In this document: in pieces, positions 1-5,060 of the stretch
How the letters are laid out: each line of letters begins with the position of its first letter
Numbering within the stretch: the stretch's first letter is position 1
DNA from: Candidatus Omnitrophota bacterium
Lineage (GTDB): Bacteria > Omnitrophota > Koll11 > Gygaellales > JAQTUY01
Direction of reading: 5' to 3'
NCBI GenBank assembly: GCA_028707105.1
Contig: JAQTUY010000025.1
Location: 1-7,287 of the forward strand
Length of the DNA: 7,287 bases
Notes under the pieces: generated by a model
Seen by the model: the letters and a program-made list of their open reading frames with translations, nothing else
What the model was told of the DNA's origin: nothing
Databases searched by the model: none
Position numbers and translations under genes: made by a program

Positions 1-528
1 AAGGCGATCGAGAAAAGCAAAGTCGCCAAAGCCATAGAAGATTCCAAGTCCATCACTAAGGCCGCGATGGGATTCCGCTCCGATACCGGACTTTGGCCGG
101 GCAGCCAATGGGGCACAATGCCGGGCGACCCCCTCTCTCCCGCTGCTTACGGAGAGGGCTTCACCACGACTCCGGCAGTGCACAGCGGCACCGCGGCGCA
201 GCGCGCGGCCGCCCAGAATATGATCGCCACCTGGGACGGGCCGTATCTGGAAAAATGGGGAATGACCCCCTGGGGAATGCCTTATATGTGGGATTATAAC
301 AACTGGGATGCCAGCGGCGACGGAATATCCGAAGAGCACATCGTCTGGTTCGATCTGGCGCAATCGCCGGGCCCATACGACCAGAATAATAAAGTCCCCA
401 ACACCTCCAGGGTCATAATAGATTACATAATAGACGGCGGGGATGGATATAATAACGGCAGCGTCCAGGTAATGGATAACGGCTTCTACGGCGATTCCAT
501 CATGATAATGGCTCACCAAGGAGATTAA
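1..528 (+). CDS. GspG-like pseudopilin, 5' end outside window (partial)
   Basis: The frame is open from base 1 and gives 175 visible residues. The first ATG (base 67) lies inside the conserved helix and is not the start. The visible protein begins at K-A-I-E-K, which aligns with residues 31-35 of the pseudopilin at 3661, so about 30 residues (leader, FTLxE and membrane helix) are missing upstream. It then shows D-T-G-L-W-P (28-33), W-D-G-P-Y-L-E-K-W (78-86) and T-P-W-G-M-P-Y, a variant of the GspG D-P-W-G-x-P-Y motif with Thr for Asp. An acidic loop D-A-S-G-D-G-I-S-E-E (103-112) looks able to bind Ca2+. The likely role is a subunit of a periplasmic type II secretion pseudopilus or a type IV pilus. 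The next pseudopilin follows after 14 bp, so they are probably co-transcribed. Family assignment is good; major versus minor subunit is not settled. Confidence 0.85.
   Translation, partial: KAIEKSKVAKAIEDSKSITKAAMGFRSDTGLWPGSQWGTMPGDPLSPAAYGEGFTTTPAVHSGTAAQRAAAQNMIATWDGPYLEKWGMTPWGMPYMWDYNNWDASGDGISEEHIVWFDLAQSPGPYDQNNKVPNTSRVIIDYIIDGGDGYNNGSVQVMDNGFYGDSIMIMAHQGD
231..258 (+). repeat. 28-bp repeat, copy 1 (inside pseudopilin gene)
   Basis: This stretch encodes the W-D-G-P-Y-L-E-K-W motif and matches bases 884-911 at 27 of 28 positions, the only difference being a synonymous A/G in a Glu codon. The flanks diverge strongly. It points to a recent paralogue origin or local gene conversion at a constrained motif. 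Confidence 0.7.
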
Positions 529-542
529 GAGGATACCCACAA

Positions 543-1136
543 ATGCCTAACCCCAATCTAAGAATCAATAAGAAAGCGTTTACACTGGTTGAGATCATTG
601 TCGTCATCGCCGTCATCGGCATCCTGGCGGCAGTCGTGGCTCCGAACGCCTTCAGGGTGATCGAGAAGGCCAAGGCGGCCAAGGTAATGGAAGACGCCCG
701 GGTCTTACGTTCAGCTGTCGAGGCTTACTATACCGATGTCGGATTCCTCCCCCCGGATACCTGCCGCGGGGACGACCCGGGTTTTATGCAGCCTCTCCCG
801 GCTAACCCTGATGATGGAGGCGCCGCCCACTGCGTAACTACGACCGGTTTACCGGCAAATTGGCAGGCTGTGGCCCAGGAGCGCTGGGACGGGCCGTATC
901 TGGAGAAATGGCCTTTCTTCACTCCCTGGGCGGGAAAATACGACTATAACTACTGGCCGACCGGTACTAACCGGTATGGAGTAGATATCCCGCCGGGTTG
1001 TTATATCGGAGTCCAACGTAATTACGACGAGCTGAATCCCATACCGCCGGGAAGTGAACAGATACTGGTAGACAAAGGGTTTGACGCGGACGGCCATATC
1101 AACGGCGAATCCCAGCTATTACTAAAAGGTTTATAA
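543..1136 (+). CDS. GspG-like prepilin/pseudopilin with Ala at the cleavage site
   Basis: A 197-residue prepilin. The ATG is preceded by AAGAGGA (527-533) at good spacing and lies 14 bp after the upstream stop. The leader is 12 residues ending K-K-A, followed by F-T-L-V-E (13-17) and a hydrophobic helix to about residue 37. Ala at -1 replaces the usual Gly; Glu at mature position 5 is present. The body has the E-K-A-K-A helix, Y-Y-T-D-V-G-F-L-P (62-70), W-D-G-P-Y-L-E-K-W (115-123) and T-P-W-A-G-K-Y (127-133), a degenerate GspG motif. An insertion at about 71-106 carries Cys74 and Cys97, which could form a disulfide; Cys153 is a third cysteine. It is a paralogue of the gene before it. It is probably a pseudopilus subunit with a specialised surface loop. 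T2SS versus type IV pilus cannot be decided here. Confidence 0.88.
   Translation: MPNPNLRINKKAFTLVEIIVVIAVIGILAAVVAPNAFRVIEKAKAAKVMEDARVLRSAVEAYYTDVGFLPPDTCRGDDPGFMQPLPANPDDGGAAHCVTTTGLPANWQAVAQERWDGPYLEKWPFFTPWAGKYDYNYWPTGTNRYGVDIPPGCYIGVQRNYDELNPIPPGSEQILVDKGFDADGHINGESQLLLKGL
884..911 (+). repeat. 28-bp repeat, copy 2 (inside second pseudopilin gene)
   Basis: This is the partner of bases 231-258, with one mismatch. It encodes the same W-D-G-P-Y-L-E-K-W segment. The pseudopilin at 3661 keeps the peptide motif (W-D-G-P-Y-L-E-K-F) but not this DNA sequence, so the 28-bp identity is specific to the first two genes. Confidence 0.7.
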
Positions 1137-1164
1137 GCTATTAAATCCTGTCCGGAATAACCAG

Positions 1165-1869
1165 ATGAAAGAAATCCTTAGCATAGAAGGACTGCGCAAA
1201 GAATTCGGCACAGCCAGCATCCTGCAAGGCATCTGCCTCTCCATCAATGAAGGCGAGATCTTCGGGCTTCTGGGCCTTAACGGCGCGGGAAAGACCACTC
1301 TCCTGCGCTGCTTATTAGGCCTGCTCAACTTCTCTCAAGGCAAGATCCTCTTTAAAAAAAATCCTATCACCCAGGAAGATATCCACCGCTATTTCGGCTA
1401 CCTTCCGGAGGATTTTCAGCCTCCCTTAAACCTCAGCGCTGTCGAATTGCTGGATCTTTTAGGCCGGACTTTAAACAAACCCGCTCCGGCCGAAGAATGT
1501 TTAAAACAAGTGGGCCTGCTGAAAGAAAAAGATAAAAAGATCCGGGATTATTCCCGGGGCATGATCCAGCGGCTGGGGCTGTCTTTGACCCTGCTTAAAG
1601 ATCCTGAGGTGATCGTGCTGGATGAACCGATACTCGGGCTTGATCTGATCGGCCAAAGGCAGGCGTTTGAGATACTAAAAGGCCTGAATAGTAAAGGCAA
1701 GACTATAATCTTTTCCTCGCATCTCTTATCCCACATCGAGAAATACTGCAGCCGCGTCGGGATAATCCACGGCGGCGTTTTGCGCTTTACCGGAAAGATA
1801 ACAGAACTCCTGGGCAAGCATAATACTTCTTCGCTGGAAGAAGCCTATTTAAACGAGGTCCGGCAATAA
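1165..1869 (+). CDS. ABC transporter ATP-binding protein (ABC-2 export type)
   Basis: A complete 234-residue nucleotide-binding subunit. Walker A is G-L-N-G-A-G-K-T (37-44). The Q-loop region is G-Y-L-P-E-D (78-83), with Glu where many families have Gln, as is common in CcmA/NatA-like export ATPases. The signature is Y-S-R-G-M (129-133) in place of LSGGQ. Walker B is V-I-V-L-D-E-P (149-155) with the catalytic Glu154, followed by I-L-G-L-D as D-loop. The switch His is in S-S-H (184-186). Length is normal for a stand-alone domain. The ATG has a weak GGA at 1154-1156. The permease follows after 2 bp, so the two form a transporter whose substrate is unknown. Its place between pseudopilin genes suggests a link to pilus or pseudopilus function, as for the ABC genes pilG/H/I of the Myxococcus xanthus pil locus; that comparison is inference. 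Confidence 0.93.
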   Translation: MKEILSIEGLRKEFGTASILQGICLSINEGEIFGLLGLNGAGKTTLLRCLLGLLNFSQGKILFKKNPITQEDIHRYFGYLPEDFQPPLNLSAVELLDLLGRTLNKPAPAEECLKQVGLLKEKDKKIRDYSRGMIQRLGLSLTLLKDPEVIVLDEPILGLDLIGQRQAFEILKGLNSKGKTIIFSSHLLSHIEKYCSRVGIIHGGVLRFTGKITELLGKHNTSSLEEAYLNEVRQ

Positions 1870-1871
1870 TA

Positions 1872-2627
1872 ATGAAAAGCATACTCGCCTTCACCCAGCT
1901 TAATTTTATCAAGGGAGTAAGAGAAAAAATATTCTACGGCCTCCTGTTCCTGCTGATCTTTTTCCTGGGGCTCTCCCTTTTCTTAAGCACGCTTTCCGTC
2001 GGAGAGAACAGCCGCGTCTTAGTCAGCGCTGGGCTCTCGGCGATAGAAATAACCGGGCTGCTGCTTTTGATATTCAGCTTAACATTCGGTTTTTACACGG
2101 ATAAAAACGCCAGGATGCTGGAAGTTTACCTTTCTTATTTTCCGCGTTACGTATATACCGCCTCCCTATTCCTGGCTTATATATTACTCGCTTTATTCTA
2201 TCTTTTAATAACCGGGGCGCTGTTGATCCTGGTGCTTATCTTAAATTCCGCCTTTTCCTGGGCAGTCCTGGCCGGGATATACAGTATTGCCTTGAAGCTT
2301 TCCATAATCGTGGGCTTAAGCCTGCTCTTTTGCGCCCTTTTTGATTCGCCGGCTCTTGCCCTGTTAACCACTATCTTCCTTTACGGCGCCTCGCAGATAG
2401 CCGGCCAGACCTTGCGTATTAGCGGCATATCCGGTCCAAGCCTCCAGCAAGGTTTTTTCAAATTCCTCTATTATCTTTTACCGAACATGGACAAGCTGGA
2501 TATAAAATACCAGGTGATCTACCAGCAGCTGCCCGGAGCAGGATTCTTTATTTTCATCTCTTTTTATACCCTGATCTACTGCCTGTTCTTGTGGTCATTA
2601 AGCACATTAGCATTTTCGAGAAAATGA
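1872..2627 (+). CDS. ABC-2-type transporter permease, six membrane helices
   Basis: A 251-residue, very hydrophobic protein and the membrane partner of the ATPase upstream (2-bp gap). Likely helices are at about 21-41, 53-74, 97-124, 130-156, 160-178 and 222-247. That is the usual six-helix ABC-2 topology, with a short polar loop carrying R-M-L-E-V-Y-L-S-Y-F-P-R (81-92). This loop resembles the 'E-x-x-L-x-x-L-S-x-P-x-S-R' region between helices 2 and 3 of ABC-2 permeases. The N-terminal K-G-V-R-E-K-I segment before helix 1 is the expected cytoplasmic coupling region. No good Shine-Dalgarno sits directly before the ATG (GAGG at 1855-1858 is 13 nt away), so translation probably depends on coupling to the ATPase gene. 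The transported substrate cannot be read from sequence. Confidence 0.88.
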   Translation: MKSILAFTQLNFIKGVREKIFYGLLFLLIFFLGLSLFLSTLSVGENSRVLVSAGLSAIEITGLLLLIFSLTFGFYTDKNARMLEVYLSYFPRYVYTASLFLAYILLALFYLLITGALLILVLILNSAFSWAVLAGIYSIALKLSIIVGLSLLFCALFDSPALALLTTIFLYGASQIAGQTLRISGISGPSLQQGFFKFLYYLLPNMDKLDIKYQVIYQQLPGAGFFIFISFYTLIYCLFLWSLSTLAFSRK

Positions 2628-3448
2628 CGATAAATCGGCTTAAAATAGGCCTGGGTAGTCTCAGCGTTTTTCTGCTCGTTCTCATCCTTCTCTTATCCTC
2701 TTTTCTGACCGGAAGTTCCGGCCTGAATAAAGCCCGGAATTATTACGTCCCGCCTTACGCCTATCTGGATATTATTTCAGGTAATTTCAGGAATCTGACG
2801 GCGCAGATGTTCCTTATCCGCGGCATAATGTCTATCGCGGAAAAAGACCCCCTCTCCTTTAATTACATCCTGGATAACCTGAGGCTATCCGCCCGGCTCG
2901 ACCCAAAACTATCCTACGCTTATATCGTCGGGGGAATAATCGCTCCGCGCGACAACCAAGAACTGCGCCGGGCCACCATATTCATGAAAGAGGGGATGAA
3001 AAATGCTCCGGATGACTGGCGCATCCCATTCTGGGTCGGCTTTAACTACCTGCAGCTGGGGGATAACTTAAAAGCCGCCGAATTTTACCGCCGGGCCGCG
3101 GCTTTGCCCGGAGCGCCCAATTACGTTAAAAGCATGACGGCGCGCTACTATTACGAAGCCGATAAACCGGATATGGCCCTGGTATACCTGGAAAGCATCC
3201 GTAATTCCGTAAAGGACGGCCGCGCCCTGCAAAACATCGATCTGAAGATACGCTGGCTGCAGAATATCGTTTTCCTGGAAGCAAAAGTGAAGCTTTTTCA
3301 TCAAGACCTCGGGCGCTGGCCGGACGAGCTCGAAGACCTGGCCAAGGCCGGATTAATCGACAAAATACCGCCTGACCCCTTTGGTAAGGGTTACGAATTA
3401 GACAAAAATCAGAACAAATACCCCGGCAGGGTAAAAAGCCGGTTCTGA
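2624..3448 (+). CDS. Membrane-anchored TPR-like protein with GspG-like C-terminal motif
   Basis: I choose ATG 2624 (274 residues). It overlaps the permease stop as ATGA, the usual sign of coupling, whereas the in-frame GTG at 2591 would run 37 bases into the permease gene. A membrane helix spans about 10-30 with basic residues before it, so the rest is probably periplasmic. Helical repeats follow. The clearest is at about 117-161, with F-W-V-G-F-N-Y-L-Q-L-G-D (136-147) and K-A-A-E-F-Y-R-R-A-A-A-L-P, matching TPR consensus spacing. A weaker unit is at 171-195 (A-R-Y-Y-Y-E-A-D-K-P-D-M-A-L). The C-terminus (217-259) changes character: E-A-K-V-K-L-F-H-Q-D-L-G-R-W-P, then L-I-D-K-I-P-P-D-P-F-G-K-G-Y, which resembles the 'Y-x-D-x-G-x-W-P ... 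D-P-W-G-x-x-Y' of GspG pseudopilins. It is probably a scaffold for the ABC transporter or the pseudopilus. The specific function is unknown. Confidence 0.82.
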   Translation: MTINRLKIGLGSLSVFLLVLILLLSSFLTGSSGLNKARNYYVPPYAYLDIISGNFRNLTAQMFLIRGIMSIAEKDPLSFNYILDNLRLSARLDPKLSYAYIVGGIIAPRDNQELRRATIFMKEGMKNAPDDWRIPFWVGFNYLQLGDNLKAAEFYRRAAALPGAPNYVKSMTARYYYEADKPDMALVYLESIRNSVKDGRALQNIDLKIRWLQNIVFLEAKVKLFHQDLGRWPDELEDLAKAGLIDKIPPDPFGKGYELDKNQNKYPGRVKSRF

Positions 3449-3515
3449 CTAAAAGGCACTTTGAAAAAAGGCGCTGAATAAGATATACTTATATGGTAAG
3501 GCTTAGATTTTTCCC

Positions 3516-3544
3516 TTGACAGAAATTGACTATTAGATTAACAT
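3516..3544 (+). promoter_or_regulatory. Sigma-70-type promoter candidate for the 3661 pseudopilin
   Basis: A perfect -35 TTGACA (3516-3521) is followed after 17 bp by TAACAT (3539-3544, 4 of 6 to consensus). A closer -10 match, CATAAT (3542-3547, 5 of 6), would need a 20-bp spacer. AT-rich sequence upstream could act as an UP element. Transcription would start near 3551 and leave a leader of about 110 nt. Confidence 0.6.
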
Positions 3545-3554
3545 AATGTTAATC
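3536..3554. promoter_or_regulatory. 19-bp palindrome over the -10 region, candidate operator
   Basis: GATTAACA (3536-3543) and TGTTAATC (3547-3554) are perfect 8-bp inverted arms around a 3-bp centre. The site covers both possible -10 elements of the promoter. A dimeric repressor bound here would block RNA polymerase. No regulator gene is in the window. It is too AT-rich and short to be a terminator. Confidence 0.55.
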
Positions 3555-3557
3555 ATA

Positions 3558-3576
3558 TCGGATTTATTGTATCCGA
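3558..3576 (+). promoter_or_regulatory. Small leader hairpin before the first Shine-Dalgarno
   Basis: TCGGAT (3558-3563) and ATCCGA (3571-3576) form a perfect 6-bp stem with a 7-nt loop near the predicted 5' end of the transcript. The right arm reaches the first two bases of the first GAAAGGAGGT. It may protect the mRNA 5' end or influence ribosome access. The role is inferred only. Confidence 0.4.
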
Positions 3577-3584
3577 AAGGAGGT
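3575..3584 (+). promoter_or_regulatory. Orphan strong Shine-Dalgarno, copy 1
   Basis: GAAAGGAGGT is a full anti-SD complement, yet no ATG, GTG or TTG follows at usable distance; the GTG at 3583 overlaps it. It is identical to the functional copy 69 bp downstream. It could be a ribosome standby site or the remnant of a leader-peptide RBS. Confidence 0.55.
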
Positions 3585-3643
3585 GGAAAAAGACAATACG
3601 CGCTTTAGAAACCGCATTCGGAATAGATATATATTCACAGAAT

Positions 3644-3653
3644 GAAAGGAGGT
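3644..3653 (+). promoter_or_regulatory. Strong Shine-Dalgarno of the major pseudopilin, copy 2
   Basis: GAAAGGAGGT is 7 nt from ATG 3661, near-optimal spacing. It is by far the strongest RBS in the window; the other genes have weak or coupled starts. This supports high expression of the 3661 product and fixes its start codon. Confidence 0.9.
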
Positions 3654-3660
3654 AGAGTAT

Positions 3661-4179
3661 ATGAGAAATAGAGGGTTTACATTAATCGAGTTGATCGTAG
3701 TCATCGCGGTCATCGGCATACTCGCGGCAATTATCGCCCCCAATGCCTTCAAGGCCATTGAAAAGGGCAAGATTGCGGCCGCGGAAAGCGACTACAAAGC
3801 CTTAAAGACGGGCGCAATGTCTTTCTACGCTGATACAGGCCAGTGGCCGGCAGACGGTGTTGTCGTCGCCACCAGCCCCAACCCATTTCTTGCGGTACCC
3901 GCCGGCGTGACCGGATGGGATGGCCCTTACCTGGAAAAATTCCCGGCGAGAGACCCCTGGGGTGGAGCTTACACCTGGAACAACGACAGCTCTATGGACT
4001 GGACGGGAGACGGGACCAACGACGCGGCCAGATATGTTACTTTAACCAACGTTTCTCCGACTTCAGCGGCCAAGATCGATGTCGACCTTGACGGTACCGC
4101 GGGCGCCGGAGCGGGCACGGTAATATATACGACAGCCAGCGGTGTTTGCACGGTGAACGTTCTTGTTTCCAGAGACTAA
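3661..4179 (+). CDS. gspG: Major GspG-like (pseudo)pilin
   Basis: A 172-residue class prepilin with a short leader M-R-N-R-G, cleaved before F-T-L-I-E (6-10). Glu10 is the conserved Glu+5, and the helix runs to about residue 30 through A-P-N-A-F-K-A-I-E-K. The globular part shows F-Y-A-D-T-G-Q-W-P (55-63), W-D-G-P-Y-L-E-K-F (86-94) and R-D-P-W-G-G-A-Y (97-104), the clearest GspG motif of the three paralogues here. D-W-T-G-D-G-T-N-D (113-121) is an acidic loop, a plausible Ca2+ site since GspG proteins are known to bind calcium in their C-terminal part. The gene has its own promoter, a perfect RBS and a terminator just downstream. It heads the order G-H-I-J-K. Together these suggest the abundant shaft subunit of a type II secretion pseudopilus. 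A type IV pilus major pilin is the alternative. Confidence 0.9.
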   Translation: MRNRGFTLIELIVVIAVIGILAAIIAPNAFKAIEKGKIAAAESDYKALKTGAMSFYADTGQWPADGVVVATSPNPFLAVPAGVTGWDGPYLEKFPARDPWGGAYTWNNDSSMDWTGDGTNDAARYVTLTNVSPTSAAKIDVDLDGTAGAGAGTVIYTTASGVCTVNVLVSRD

Positions 4180-4195
4180 GCCACAAAAGCGGCAT

Positions 4196-4678
4196 ATGTC
4201 CAGCAAAACAGAAAAAAGGCAGGGTTCGTTAAGGACCCTGCCTTTTTTTATCAACCTCAAAGGCTTCACCCTGGCAGAGATCATAACCGTAGTCCTGATC
4301 ATGAGCATGCTGATGGGGATAACCATGTTTTCCATCTCTCTTATCTTCACCCGCCAGCTTGACGGGGATACCCGTAAATTATTATCCGACATCTGCTGGG
4401 CGAGGGAAATGACATTAAGCAGGCACAATGACCATACCGTCGCCATCAATACTACCGCTGAGAGCTATACCATAACCGATTCGGCCGGGACTGTGGTCAG
4501 GCCCGCGCAGGTCTTAAAGGTGAACATCTCCAGCGCTCCTGCGACCATAACCTTTCAGGCGCCTTCTGGAAGTGCGCTGCTTAACCCTGCCGGCTCGACC
4601 CTGATCACGCTGACCAAAGAAGGCAGGCAAAAACAAATAGGCATCAGGGTGGAAACCGGGTACGTTAAAATAGAATGA
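4196..4678 (+). CDS. GspH/FimT-like minor pseudopilin with unusual long leader
   Basis: From ATG 4196 the product is 160 residues. A 23-residue leader ends L-K-G, then F-T-L-A-E (24-28) and a hydrophobic helix to about residue 46. After it, R-K-L-L-S-D-I-C-W-A-R-E-M-T-L-S and a beta-rich body fit GspH/FimT, where a helix with A-R-x-x-A leads into strands. The C-terminus (L-T-K-E-G-R ... I-R-V-E-T-G-Y-V-K-I-E) also fits. The first half of the leader is encoded by an intrinsic terminator (4212-4249), so its residues K7-F18 may be a by-product of RNA structure. ATG 4196 lies 16 nt after the 3661 gene's stop with no clear Shine-Dalgarno. TTG 4163 in frame would overlap that gene and is less likely. 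A non-standard start after the terminator (ATC 4250) cannot be excluded. Minor pseudopilins of this class sit at the pilus tip. Confidence 0.82.
   Translation: MSSKTEKRQGSLRTLPFFINLKGFTLAEIITVVLIMSMLMGITMFSISLIFTRQLDGDTRKLLSDICWAREMTLSRHNDHTVAINTTAESYTITDSAGTVVRPAQVLKVNISSAPATITFQAPSGSALLNPAGSTLITLTKEGRQKQIGIRVETGYVKIE
4212..4249 (+). terminator. Intrinsic terminator inside the GspH-like leader coding region
   Basis: GGCAGGGT (4218-4225) pairs with ACCCTGCC (4235-4242). A further G-U and C-G pair (4226-4227 with 4233-4234) leaves a 5-nt loop. Six A (4212-4217) lie before the stem and seven T (4243-4249) after it. This is a strong Rho-independent terminator 32 bp after the 3661 stop, but it lies within the frame of the next gene. 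Partial read-through would supply the minor pseudopilin genes. Confidence 0.9.
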
Positions 4679-5058
4679 TGAAAAAACGCGGGTTTAGCTT
4701 GATCGAAATCGTCATCGCCATAGGGCTCTTGACCATAGTCATGTCGGCGATGCTCAGCATTTTCAGCCAGGGGCAGCGCTATCTGCGCAAGAACCGCGTC
4801 GGTACCATCGCCGGATTCCTGATCCAGGAAAAATTAGAAGAATTATCCACACCTGACCCCTCTCTTTTTTCCGACCCCAATTCCTTCAACGAAGTAAGAG
4901 CCGATGTCCCGGGCTTTACGGATTTCGAAAGAGAAGTAGCCGTCTCCTCCCCTTACCTGGGAGACAGCGGCCTGGCTTTTTTGAGGGTAACTGTGTGGTG
5001 GCAGGGTGAAACGGGAGAACAGACGCGCACGGTTGAAACAGTAAAAGCGGATTACTAA
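4675..5058 (+). CDS. GspI/PilV-like minor pseudopilin
   Basis: A 127-residue prepilin whose start overlaps the previous stop as ATGA; a second ATG follows at once (4678), and either may be used. The leader M-M-K-K-R-G is followed by F-S-L-I-E (7-11) and a helix to about residue 28 (I-V-I-A-I-G-L-L-T-I-V-M). Residues 45-57 (A-G-F-L-I-Q-E-K-L-E-E-L-S) match the conserved 'A-x-x-L-x-x-x-x-L-E-x-L' helix of GspI. The short beta-rich remainder with F-E-R-E-V-A-V and L-R-V-T-V-W-W-Q-G is also GspI/PilV-like. Length is usual for GspI. There is no strong Shine-Dalgarno, so translation is probably coupled to the H-like gene. In known systems I, J and K form the tip complex that starts pseudopilus assembly. 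Confidence 0.87.
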   Translation: MMKKRGFSLIEIVIAIGLLTIVMSAMLSIFSQGQRYLRKNRVGTIAGFLIQEKLEELSTPDPSLFSDPNSFNEVRADVPGFTDFEREVAVSSPYLGDSGLAFLRVTVWWQGETGEQTRTVETVKADY

Positions 5059-5060
5059 AA

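Larger units (their letters stand above)
3449..3660 (+). other. Intergenic regulatory region before the major pseudopilin
   Basis: These 212 bases hold no convincing gene. The first third (3449-3515) is AT-rich and shows no GC-rich stem with a T-run, so I see no intrinsic terminator for the upstream ABC/TPR unit. The remainder contains a promoter, a palindrome, a small hairpin and two strong Shine-Dalgarno sequences, listed separately. It is the only gap over 50 bp in the window, which suggests that the downstream pseudopilin has its own control. Confidence 0.75.

Noticed and set aside
67..528. ATG 67 as the start of the first pseudopilin
   Set aside because: The frame is open to base 1 and the upstream codons continue the conserved A-I-E-K helix. 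The true start lies before the window.
2591..2623. GTG 2591 as the start of the TPR protein
   Set aside because: It would overlap the permease gene by 37 bp and add residues before the anchor. ATG 2624 gives the usual ATGA overlap.
3449..3515. Possible terminator after the TPR gene
   Set aside because: Only very short AT-rich pairings are present, with no GC stem followed by a T-run. Rho-dependent termination or read-through is possible.
3583..3645. 20-codon frame from GTG 3583
   Set aside because: The start codon overlaps the Shine-Dalgarno itself, and the peptide is Arg-rich with no sign of selection.
4163..4195. TTG 4163 as the start of the GspH-like gene
   Set aside because: It lies inside the end of the major pseudopilin gene, has no Shine-Dalgarno and adds an even longer leader.
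4063..4449. Minus-strand open frame of 128 codons
   Set aside because: It is antisense to two well-supported prepilin genes and shows no recognisable motif.
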